DNA of 10,953 bases from Pseudomonadota bacterium. GTDB taxonomy: Bacteria > Pseudomonadota > Gammaproteobacteria > Burkholderiales > Burkholderiaceae_C. The stretch lies in contig JAEWVY010000422.1 in NCBI GenBank assembly GCA_023396625.1, forward strand, positions 1 to 10,953, written 5' to 3'. The notes under the pieces were generated by a model. It did not search any database. It saw only the letters and a program-made list of their open reading frames with translations, and was not told the origin of the DNA. Made by a program: the position numbers and the translations under genes. Below, one piece after another: positions 1 through 6,766 of the stretch; position 1 is the first letter of the stretch, and the number at the start of each line of letters is the position of its first letter.

Positions 1-1346
1 CGCCAGTACTGCTCCACTGGAAAGTCACGCGTGTAGCCATAGCCGCCATGGATCTGAATGGCCAGGCTGTTGGCCTCCAGACAGAACTCGCTGGGCCAGC
101 TCTTGGCGATGGGGGTGAGCACCTCGAGCAGCAGGCGCGCTTCGTCCGCGGCCTCGGGCGTGCCGGTGTGCTGTTCGTCCACCAGACGGGCGCAGAACAG
201 GTTGAGTGCGAGCGCGCCCTCGCCATAGGCTTTCTGCGCCAGCAGCATGCGCCGGATGTCGGCGTGCTCGATGATGCGGACCTGGGGCTGGGTGGCGTCC
301 TTGCCGGCAGGCCCCACGGGACGGCCCTGAGGCCGGTTCTTCGCGTAGTCGAGGCTGGCGTGATAACCGGCCAGGCCCAGCATGGTGGCGGCCATGCCGA
401 TGCCGATGCGCGCCTCGTTCATCATGTGGAACATGCAGGCCAGGCCTTTGCCTGGCTGGCCCACGAGGTAGCCCACGGCGCCGGCTTGCCCTGCCACCGG
501 GTATTTGCCTTCACCGAAGTTGAGCAGTGTGTTGGTGGTGCCGCGCCAGCCGAGCTTGTGGTTCAGGCCGGCCAGGGCCACATCATTGCGCACACCGGTC
601 AGCCGGCCTTCGGCATCGACCAGCTTCTTGGGCACGATGAACAGCGAAATGCCGCGCGTGCCCGGGACAAGTCTCCCGTCCGGGCCGGGGATCTTGGCGA
701 GCACGAGATGAATGATGTTCTCCGACAGCTCATGCTCGCCAGAGGAAATCCACATTTTGTGGCCCGTCAGCCGGTAGCGCGGGCCCAAGGGGTCGGAGGC
801 ATGGTCTGCTCCATCGGGAACGGCGCGCGTGGCCACGTCGCTCAGGGAAGAGCCTGCCTGGGGTTCGGAAAGGCACATGGTGCCCGAGAAGCGGCCCGAA
901 AATTCGTTGTGGGCAAACACCTTTTTTTGTCGTTCGGTGCCATGCGCCATCAGCAGGTTGGCGTTGCCCACGGTGAGCAGGCTGGAGCTGATGCTGATCG
1001 AGGCCATGGCGAAAAAGGCGTTCGCCGCCGCGTCCACGGTATACGGCAGTTGCATCCCGCCGATGTCGTAGTCCTGCGCGGCGCTCAACATGCCCGATGC
1101 GGCGTAAGCATCGTAGGCCTCCCGCGTGGCCTGCGGCAGGATGACCCGCTCGCCATCGAATTGCGGCTCCTGCAGGTCCACCGTGCGGTTGAAGGGCGCG
1201 TATTTCTCCCGCGCGATGCGCTCGCAGGTGTCGAGCACGGCATCGAAAGTCTCACGGGAGTGGTCGGCAAAGCGCGGCCGCTGGCCGAGCGACGTCACGT
1301 CGAGCCAGTCGTACAGAAGAAAATCGAGTGTGGGTCGAAGGCTCAC
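1..1346 (-). CDS. Acyl-CoA dehydrogenase, C-terminus cut by the window edge
   Basis: Flavoprotein for the first beta-oxidation step, forming a trans-2-enoyl-CoA and passing electrons to ETF. 448 codons plus two bases are visible. The N-terminal helical region is at about residues 1-150. The middle beta domain holds CLSEPQAGSS (159-168), the FAD/substrate-binding signature, and MWISSGEHE (198-206). The C-terminal helical domain includes IQIHGGYGYTRDFPVEQYW (430-448). The catalytic Glu of this subfamily (expected in an NPxHEGT-like segment) would lie just past the window edge, so it cannot be checked. Long loops (about 177-192 and 335-355) point to the ~600-residue subfamily with an extra C-terminal domain, not the ~380-residue short-chain type. 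The start is GTG at 1346, preceded by GAGGA four bases upstream, giving MSLRPTLDF as in relatives. The frame is open further upstream but has no better start. It is last in the visible beta-oxidation operon, 65 bases after the thioesterase. Chain-length preference is unknown. Confidence 0.93.
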   Translation of the reverse strand, partial: MSLRPTLDFLLYDWLDVTSLGQRPRFADHSRETFDAVLDTCERIAREKYAPFNRTVDLQEPQFDGERVILPQATREAYDAYAASGMLSAAQDYDIGGMQLPYTVDAAANAFFAMASISISSSLLTVGNANLLMAHGTERQKKVFAHNEFSGRFSGTMCLSEPQAGSSLSDVATRAVPDGADHASDPLGPRYRLTGHKMWISSGEHELSENIIHLVLAKIPGPDGRLVPGTRGISLFIVPKKLVDAEGRLTGVRNDVALAGLNHKLGWRGTTNTLLNFGEGKYPVAGQAGAVGYLVGQPGKGLACMFHMMNEARIGIGMAATMLGLAGYHASLDYAKNRPQGRPVGPAGKDATQPQVRIIEHADIRRMLLAQKAYGEGALALNLFCARLVDEQHTGTPEAADEARLLLEVLTPIAKSWPSEFCLEANSLAIQIHGGYGYTRDFPVEQYW

Positions 1347-1411
1347 CGGATCCTCGCTGAAAAGATATTCAAGGCAGAGGCAGCGCCGGAACACCGGCAC
1401 GAACTGGATTG

Positions 1412-1849
1412 CTAGGCCGCCTTGGGCAGTACCGCGATCGTGCCCTGCGCCACCGCGCAGAGCTTTTCCTCGCCGTCCCTAAGCACGAAAACGTCGCAAC
1501 GGCACACTGCCTGGGTCTTTCCGTGGTGCACCGCGTGCGCACGGGCGATCAGCCGGTCGCCCACCGCCGGTCTCAGATAGTTGATCTTGAATTCGGACGT
1601 GACCACCGGGACCCGCAGTGCCGTGCCTCCGGCATAGGTCAGCGCGTTGTCGGCCGCGTAACTCACCACGCCGCCGTGGACGAATCCATGCTGCTGGCGC
1701 ACCTGACTGGACACCGGGACATGCAGTTCGCAGCGTCCCGGTGCCAGGTCGATCAGTTCGGCGCCGATGAGCTGGGAAAATGGCTGGGAGGCCAAGACCT
1801 CCCGTCCCATGGCCAGGATCGCGTCGGGGGACATGCTGACAGCGTCCAT
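1412..1849 (-). CDS. PaaI-type hotdog-fold acyl-CoA thioesterase
   Basis: A 145-residue single-domain hotdog protein of the PaaI/YbgC-like thioesterase group, predicted to hydrolyse an acyl-CoA in the cytoplasm, probably as a homotetramer. The diagnostic segment is QQHGFVHGGVVSYAADNA (52-69), with the conserved HGG turn (58-60) and an acidic residue (Asp67) on the central helix. The strand segment SEFKINYLRPA (about 84-94) is also typical. Length matches the family. The ATG at 1849 has GAGGGG five bases upstream. That site overlaps the thiolase stop codon, with only nine bases between the genes, which implies coupled translation. A second in-frame ATG five codons in lacks as good a site. In a beta-oxidation operon such an enzyme may free CoA from dead-end acyl-CoAs or release a product. 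The substrate cannot be read from the sequence. Confidence 0.9.
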   Translation of the reverse strand: MDAVSMSPDAILAMGREVLASQPFSQLIGAELIDLAPGRCELHVPVSSQVRQQHGFVHGGVVSYAADNALTYAGGTALRVPVVTSEFKINYLRPAVGDRLIARAHAVHHGKTQAVCRCDVFVLRDGEEKLCAVAQGTIAVLPKAA

Positions 1850-1858
1850 GGCGACCCC

Positions 1859-3034
1859 TCAGAGCACCTCGAAAATGCCGGCGGCCCCCATGCCACCGCC
1901 AATGCACATGGTCACGCAAACCCGCTTGGCGCCGCGGCGTTTTCCCTCGATGAGCGCGTGGCCGGTGAGTCGCTGGCCCGACACGCCATAGGGATGACCG
2001 ACGGCAATCGCGCCGCCATTCACATTGAGGCGATCCGCGGGAAGACCCAGTTTGTCGCGGCAATACAGCACTTGCACGGCGAAAGCTTCGTTCAGCTCCC
2101 ACAGGTCGATGTCGTCGATTTTCAGGCCCAGGCGCGTCAGTACCTTCGGGATCGCGAACACCGGGCCGATCCCCATTTCGTCGGGTTCGCAGCCCGCCAC
2201 GGCAAAGCCGAGGAAACGTCCGAGTGGCTGCAGGCCCTTTTTCTCGGCCAGCTTTTCGCTCATCACCACGCAGGCCCCCGCACCGTCGGAGAACTGGCTG
2301 GCGTTGCCAGCGGAAACCAGGCCGCCGGGCAACGCCGAGCGCAGGCCCCGGATGGCCTCCACCGTGGTGCCCGGGCGGATGCCCTCGTCCGCGGAGACAG
2401 TGACTTCCCGGGTGGTCAGGCCCAGCACCGGATCGGCCACCCCCATGGTGACGGTGATGGGTGCGATTTCAGCGTTGAAAAGCCCCGCCGCTTGCGCCGC
2501 TGCGGCTTTTTGCTGGCTCGCGGCGCCGTATTCGTCCATGGCTTCGCGGCTGATGTGATAGCGCTTGGCAACCTGCTCGGCCGTCTGCAGCATGTTCCAG
2601 TAGATCTCTGGCTTGTGTTTGAGCAGCCACGGGTCCGCCAGCATGTGTTTGTTCATCTCCTGCTGGACGCAGGAGATGCTTTCCACGCCACCGGCCACGA
2701 ACACGTCGGCCTCGCCGGTCGCGATGCGCTGGGAGGCCAGGGCAATGGTCTGCAGCCCCGACGAGCAGAAGCGATTGACGGTCATGCCGGACACCGTGAT
2801 GGGGCAGCCGGCACGCAGGGCGATCTGGCGCGCGATATTGGCGCCGGTGGCGCCTTCCGGATTCGCGCAGCCCATGATGACGTCCTCCACCTCGGCGGCA
2901 TCGATGCCGGCGCGGGCCAACGCGTGTTGCACCGCATGCCCACCGAGGGTGGCGCCATGGGTCATATTGAAGGCACCCTTCCAGCTCTTGGCCAAAGGGG
3001 TGCGTGCGGTTGAAACAATCAGAGCGGATGTCAT
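1859..3034 (-). CDS. fadA: Acetyl-CoA C-acyltransferase (3-ketoacyl-CoA thiolase)
   Basis: A 391-residue thiolase, predicted to cleave 3-ketoacyl-CoA with CoA into acetyl-CoA and a shortened acyl-CoA. All catalytic parts are present: nucleophilic Cys90 in NRFCSSG, NEAFA (315-319), His347 in GHPYG, and Cys377 in CIGGGMGAAG near the C-terminus. Length matches a degradative or biosynthetic thiolase; placement after a FadB-type gene favours degradation. The start chosen is ATG at 3034 (MTSALIVSTART), with GGAGA eight bases upstream. A TTG five codons upstream would place this Shine-Dalgarno site inside the gene and is rejected. The start is 17 bases from the preceding stop, so the two genes are very likely cotranscribed as a fadBA-like pair. 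The symbol is by function and position. Thiolases of this group also act on ring-derived or branched ketoacyl-CoAs, so the physiological substrate is open. Confidence 0.93.
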   Translation of the reverse strand: MTSALIVSTARTPLAKSWKGAFNMTHGATLGGHAVQHALARAGIDAAEVEDVIMGCANPEGATGANIARQIALRAGCPITVSGMTVNRFCSSGLQTIALASQRIATGEADVFVAGGVESISCVQQEMNKHMLADPWLLKHKPEIYWNMLQTAEQVAKRYHISREAMDEYGAASQQKAAAAQAAGLFNAEIAPITVTMGVADPVLGLTTREVTVSADEGIRPGTTVEAIRGLRSALPGGLVSAGNASQFSDGAGACVVMSEKLAEKKGLQPLGRFLGFAVAGCEPDEMGIGPVFAIPKVLTRLGLKIDDIDLWELNEAFAVQVLYCRDKLGLPADRLNVNGGAIAVGHPYGVSGQRLTGHALIEGKRRGAKRVCVTMCIGGGMGAAGIFEVL

Positions 3035-3051
3035 GGGAACAATCTCCAAAT

Positions 3052-5163
3052 TCAGTTGAACGTCTTGCCTTCGGCGGCCAGGCGGGCGAGCAGCGGCGCC
3101 GGTTGCCAGAAGGCGGCGTCGTCATGCGGGTTCTGAGCGAACCGCTTCATGGTCCGAACGACGTTGATCAGGCCCAGTTCATCGGCATAGAACATCGGGC
3201 CGCCACGCTGAATGGGGAAACCATAGCCCATGAGATAGACCATGTCGATGTCGCTGGCGCGCGAGGCAATGCGCTCCTCCAGGATGTGCGCGCCCTCGTT
3301 CACCAAGGCGAACACGAGGCGCTGCACGATTTCTTCGTCGGATATTTTGCGCGGGGTGATGCCCAGCGTCTCGCGGTGCACCTCGATCATTCGAACGACT
3401 TCGGCGTTCTCGATGGGGTCACGCCTGCCCGGCGCATAGTCGTACCAGCCGGCCCCGGTCTTCTGGCCGAATCGACCCTTCTCGCACAACAGGTCGGCGG
3501 TCCTGCTGTATTTCATGTCCGGCTTTTCCACGTAGCGGCGCTTGCGGATGGCCCAGCCGATGTCGTTGCCCGCCAGATCGCCCATGCGGAAGGGGCCCAT
3601 GGCGAACCCGAACTTCTCGATCGCCCGGTCCACCTGGGCAGGCGTGCACCCTTCGTCGAGCAGAAAACCACCCTGGCGGCCATACTGCTCGATCATCCGG
3701 TTGCCGATGAATCCATCGCACACCCCCGCAACCACCGCGGTTTTCCGGATCTTCTTGGCAAGCGCCATGACCGTTGCAAGCACGTCCTTGGCGGTGTCCT
3801 TTCCACGCACGACTTCCAGCAGCTTCATCACGTTGGCCGGGCTGAAAAAATGCAGTCCGACCACATCCGCGGGCCGCCGTGTGAACGCGGCAATCTTGTT
3901 CAAGTCCAGGGTGGATGTGTTCGACGCGAGGATGGCGCCAGGCTTCATGACTTCGTCGAGCCTGCGGAACACCGCCTCCTTGACGCCAAGGTCTTCGAAC
4001 ACCGCCTCGATCACGAGGTCCGCGTCACGCAGATCGGCGTAGTCGAGCGTGGTGGTGAGCAGCGCCATGCGCTGCTCGTACTTGTCCTGCTTGAGCTTGC
4101 CCTTCTTGACCTGTCCCTCGTAATTCTTGCGCATGATGCCGACACCGCGGTCCAGCGCCTCCTGCGTCATCTCGAGCATTTTCACGGGAATGCCGGCGTT
4201 GAGAAAGTTCATCGCGATGCCACCGCCCATGGTCCCCGCGCCAATGACGGCCACCGACCGGATGTCGCGCGCCATCGTTTCCGCAGGGACGTCGGGAATC
4301 TTGGAGGCTGCACGCTCGGCCTGGAAAATGTGGCGCAGCGCGCGGGACTCCGGCGTCCACATCAGATTGATGAAGCTGTCACGTTCGAAGCGCAGGCCGT
4401 CGTCGAATTTCTTCGTCGCCGCGGCTTCGACGGCGTCCACGCACTTCAACGGCGCCGGGAACCCCTTGGCCATGCCCTTGACCATGTTGCGGGCAAACTG
4501 GAAATAGGCTTCGCCCTGGGGATGCCTGCAAGGCAGATTGCGCACCAGGGGCAGCGCGTCCCCCTCCGCGTGGCGGCGACCCATTTCCTCCGCGAAGGCC
4601 AGCGCCTCGTCCTGAAGGGCGGCGGCCGAAGTGGCCATGCGGTCAAACAGTTTTTGTCCAGGCAATGCGCCGAGCCGCTCGCTGGGCACGGGCTCACCCG
4701 TGGCGATCATGTTCAAGGCCACCTCGGCGCCCAGCACACGCGGCAGGCGTTGCGTGCCCCCGGCTCCCGGAATCAGGCCAAGCTTGACCTCGGGCAGCGC
4801 GACACTGCAGCCGGGCGCCGCGATGCGGTAGTGGCAGCCCAGCGCGAGTTCCAGGCCGCCCCCCATGCACACCGAATGGATGGCCGCGATCACCGGCTTG
4901 GCTGACTGCTCCACAGCCAGAATGACGCTGAGCAGATTGGGTTCCTGAAGGGCTTTGGGTGTGCCGAACTCGCGAATGTCGGCGCCGCCGGAAAAAGCCC
5001 TGCCCGCGCCAGTCAGAACGATGGCCTTCACCGTCGGGTCCTGGTTGGCCTGCTCCAGCCCGCTGACAATGCCGGCCCGCGTCGCGAGGCCCAAGCCATT
5101 GACCGGCGGGTTGTTGAGGGTGATCACCGCCACGTTGCCGTGGACTTTGTATTCAGCCGTCAT
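3052..5163 (-). CDS. fadB: Bifunctional enoyl-CoA hydratase / 3-hydroxyacyl-CoA dehydrogenase (FadB type)
   Basis: A 703-residue multifunctional beta-oxidation enzyme. The N-terminal crotonase domain (about 1-190) carries the oxyanion-hole segment FSGGADIREF (57-66) and both expected catalytic glutamates, Glu105 in GGGLE and Glu125 in PEVKLGLIPGAGG. A linker helix leads to the NAD-binding Rossmann domain from about 303, with GAGTMG (308-313). The dehydrogenase active site shows SNTS (414-417), His438 in GLHFFSP and Glu450. Two C-terminal dehydrogenase domains follow (about 483-575 and 605-695). At 703 residues it is slightly shorter than E. coli FadB and resembles the peroxisomal bifunctional-enzyme layout. 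The start is ATG at 5163 (MTAEYKVHG), with GAGGAA seven bases upstream. An ATG five codons earlier lacks a good site. It is the first gene of the beta-oxidation operon and lies just downstream of a palindromic operator candidate. Both active sites look intact. Confidence 0.95.
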   Translation of the reverse strand: MTAEYKVHGNVAVITLNNPPVNGLGLATRAGIVSGLEQANQDPTVKAIVLTGAGRAFSGGADIREFGTPKALQEPNLLSVILAVEQSAKPVIAAIHSVCMGGGLELALGCHYRIAAPGCSVALPEVKLGLIPGAGGTQRLPRVLGAEVALNMIATGEPVPSERLGALPGQKLFDRMATSAAALQDEALAFAEEMGRRHAEGDALPLVRNLPCRHPQGEAYFQFARNMVKGMAKGFPAPLKCVDAVEAAATKKFDDGLRFERDSFINLMWTPESRALRHIFQAERAASKIPDVPAETMARDIRSVAVIGAGTMGGGIAMNFLNAGIPVKMLEMTQEALDRGVGIMRKNYEGQVKKGKLKQDKYEQRMALLTTTLDYADLRDADLVIEAVFEDLGVKEAVFRRLDEVMKPGAILASNTSTLDLNKIAAFTRRPADVVGLHFFSPANVMKLLEVVRGKDTAKDVLATVMALAKKIRKTAVVAGVCDGFIGNRMIEQYGRQGGFLLDEGCTPAQVDRAIEKFGFAMGPFRMGDLAGNDIGWAIRKRRYVEKPDMKYSRTADLLCEKGRFGQKTGAGWYDYAPGRRDPIENAEVVRMIEVHRETLGITPRKISDEEIVQRLVFALVNEGAHILEERIASRASDIDMVYLMGYGFPIQRGGPMFYADELGLINVVRTMKRFAQNPHDDAAFWQPAPLLARLAAEGKTFN

Positions 5164-5201
5164 GCTGTGGTTCCTCATGAAAAGAGATGAAGCAGGAAAA
5201 A

Positions 5202-5213
5202 GAACGATCGTTC
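5202..5213. promoter_or_regulatory. Perfect 12-bp palindrome GAACGATCGTTC, likely TetR-family operator
   Basis: A perfect inverted repeat 38 bases upstream of the fadB start. After two mismatched positions the symmetry resumes with AAA/TTT flanks (5197-5199 and 5216-5218). It sits just downstream of a possible -10 hexamer, around the expected transcription start, where a repressor would block initiation. Size and symmetry suit a TetR-family regulator of fatty-acid or acyl-CoA degradation, a common arrangement in Proteobacteria. No regulator gene is present in the window, so the binding protein is inferred only. Confidence 0.55.
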
Positions 5214-5222
5214 GATTTCAGC

Positions 5223-5251
5223 ATTCTAAGAGCCCGGCACGGCCCTGCCTA
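5223..5251 (-). promoter_or_regulatory. Possible sigma-70 promoter of the beta-oxidation operon
   Basis: On the minus strand TAGGCA (5251-5246) and TAGAAT (5228-5223) are separated by 17 bases. TAGAAT differs from TATAAT at one position; TAGGCA matches TTGACA at four of six. Transcription would start near 5216, placing the palindrome 5202-5213 at about +3 to +14. The call rests on hexamer match and geometry only. Confidence 0.35.
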
Positions 5252-5289
5252 GGGCGCTTGTCGCCGTAGGGACTGGTCTGGCAGGCGGA

Positions 5290-5988
5290 TCAGACCTCCA
5301 GCCACTCCTTGCGGATATAGGCGTTGCCGCGCAAGCTGTCGGGCGTGCCCTCGAACACAATGCTGCCGTGCCCCATGACGAGCGCGCGATCCGAAATGGA
5401 CATGGCAATGGTGAGCTTCTGTTCGATCAACAGCACCGACACGCCGCGGGATTTGAGCGTCTGCAGATATTGCCCGACCAGTTCCACGATCTTGGGCGCC
5501 AGGCCCTCGGTGGGTTCGTCGATGATGATGAGTTCCGGGTCCCCCATCAAGGTCCGACACAGCGTGAGCATCTGTTGCTCCCCCCCCGACATCACGCCCG
5601 CCTCGGTGTGCTGGCGTTCCTTGAGGCGGGGAAACATGGCATACATGTCGTCGAAGGACCACCGGCTGCCCCGGCCGCGTCCCTTCTGTCCCAGTTGCAG
5701 GTTCTGATGGACCGTCAGCTTGGGGAAGATGTCGCGACTCTCCGGAACATAGCCAATCCCCAGGTGGGCCACTTCATAGGCTTTGCGTCCCATGATGTCT
5801 TGCCCTTTCCAATTCACCGTGCCCTGGCCGTCCACCAGGCCCATGATGGCCTTGGCGGTGGTCGAACGGCCCGATCCGTTGCGACCCAAAAGTGCCACGA
5901 TTTCGCCTTTGCCCACCTCCAAGTGGACCCCGTGCAGCACATGGCTCTTCCCATAAAACGCGTGGAGATTTTCGATTTTCAGCAGCAT
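5290..5988 (-). CDS. livF: LivF-like ABC transporter ATPase with Walker A Lys-to-Arg change
   Basis: A 232-residue nucleotide-binding subunit of a LIV/HAAT-family importer, predicted to dimerise with LivG on the cytoplasmic face of the permeases. Walker A (35-42) reads GRNGSGRS: the phosphate-binding Lys is Arg41, encoded by CGT at 5868-5866. The signature MSGGEQ (133-138) and Walker B LIIIDEP (153-159, catalytic Glu158) are intact. The H-switch position is Gln190 in LLIEQ, as is usual for LivF. The C-terminus EWLEV resembles the family ending. Length is normal and the frame is undamaged, so it does not look like a pseudogene. The start is ATG at 5988, one base after the livG stop, with GGAGG eight bases upstream. 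It is the last gene of the transporter operon. A G8 run encodes part of the signature motif. Confidence 0.94.
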   Translation of the reverse strand: MLLKIENLHAFYGKSHVLHGVHLEVGKGEIVALLGRNGSGRSTTAKAIMGLVDGQGTVNWKGQDIMGRKAYEVAHLGIGYVPESRDIFPKLTVHQNLQLGQKGRGRGSRWSFDDMYAMFPRLKERQHTEAGVMSGGEQQMLTLCRTLMGDPELIIIDEPTEGLAPKIVELVGQYLQTLKSRGVSVLLIEQKLTIAMSISDRALVMGHGSIVFEGTPDSLRGNAYIRKEWLEV

Positions 5989-5989
5989 G

Positions 5990-6766
5990 TCAGTGGCCTC
6001 CCGCCTGCGCATCGGCCACGGCAGACCCGAGATAGGCCTCCTGCACGCGTTGATTGGCCCGCACGGCTTCCGGCGTGTCGAAGGCAATGACCTCTCCATA
6101 CACCACCACCGCGATCCGGTCTGCGAGGCCGAAGACCACGCCCATGTCATGCTCCACGGTCAACAAGGTCCGGCCCTCGGTGACTTCCTTGATCAAATCG
6201 ACAAAGCGCCGGGTTTCCGAGCGGCTCATGCCGGCTGTCGGCTCGTCCAGCAGAATCACGCTGGCCCCTCCTGCGATCGTGATGCCGATTTCCAGCGCCC
6301 GCTGCTCGGCATAAGTCAGGTTCATTCCCAGCACGTCGCGCTTTTTCTCCAACCGGATCATTTTCATCAGGTCTTCCGCGCGATCGTTCGCATCGTCGAG
6401 ATCGGCGAGAAATTTCCAAAAGCTGTACCGGTAGCCCAGGCTCCACAGCACGCCGCAGCGCAGATTTTCGAACACGCTGAGCTTGGGAAAGATGTTGGTG
6501 ATCTGAAAGCTGCGGGAAAGTCCCAGGCGGTTGATCTCGAAAGGTTTCAGACCGTCGATGCGTTTTCCATGCAGAAGCACCTCGCCGCTCGTGGGCTCGA
6601 AGCGGCCACTGATCAGGTTGAAGAGCGTGGACTTTCCAGCCCCATTCGGGCCGATGATGGCGACCCGTTCGCCCGCGCGCACAGCCAGGTTGGCGCCCCG
6701 GATGATTTCCGTCTTGCCAAAGCGCTTGCGCAGGTCTTTGAGTTCCAGTGCGTAGGCGCCAGTCAC
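5990..6766 (-). CDS. livG: LivG-like ABC transporter ATPase
   Basis: A 258-residue nucleotide-binding subunit, the partner of LivF. Walker A GPNGAGKS (39-46, Lys45), Walker B VILLDEP (170-176, Glu175) and the H-switch His206 in VEHDM are all consensus. The signature motif is not: LTYAEQ (150-155) replaces LSGGQ, with Tyr and Ala at the glycine positions. LivG proteins commonly have LxYGxQ here, so this goes one step further. The start chosen is GTG at 6766, whose bases overlap the livM stop (GTGA), with GGAGGGA six bases upstream. This gives MTGAYALELKDL, the normal LivG beginning. An in-frame ATG at 6820 would add 18 residues overlapping livM and is unlikely. The overlap implies translational coupling with livM. 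Confidence 0.93.
   Translation of the reverse strand: MTGAYALELKDLRKRFGKTEIIRGANLAVRAGERVAIIGPNGAGKSTLFNLISGRFEPTSGEVLLHGKRIDGLKPFEINRLGLSRSFQITNIFPKLSVFENLRCGVLWSLGYRYSFWKFLADLDDANDRAEDLMKMIRLEKKRDVLGMNLTYAEQRALEIGITIAGGASVILLDEPTAGMSRSETRRFVDLIKEVTEGRTLLTVEHDMGVVFGLADRIAVVVYGEVIAFDTPEAVRANQRVQEAYLGSAVADAQAGGH

Noticed and set aside
1347..1411. Upstream extension of the acyl-CoA dehydrogenase into the open frame before 1346
   Set aside because: The upstream codons (Cys- and Arg-rich) do not look like the family, and the GTG at 1346 has a ribosome-binding site and gives a recognisable N-terminus.
3035..3049. TTG at 3049 as the thiolase start
   Set aside because: The GGAGA site lies downstream of it and is spaced correctly for the ATG at 3034, which gives the typical thiolase N-terminus.
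48..4905. Three long plus-strand open frames placed end to end (48-1415, 1409-3013, 3004-4905)
   Set aside because: They lie opposite genes with clear family motifs and catalytic residues. Their translations are rich in His, Gly, Arg and Ala with no recognisable domain, as expected for shadow frames in GC-rich DNA.
5242..5255. Hairpin GCCCT/AGGGC after livF as a terminator
   Set aside because: The stem has only five pairs and no T-tract follows on the minus strand, so a terminator cannot be supported. Part of it may serve as a -35 region.
5290..5988. livF as a pseudogene because the Walker A Lys is missing
   Set aside because: The frame, length, signature, Walker B and C-terminus are intact, translation signals are good, and the Arg codon is not one base from a Lys codon. 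A functional variant is more likely.
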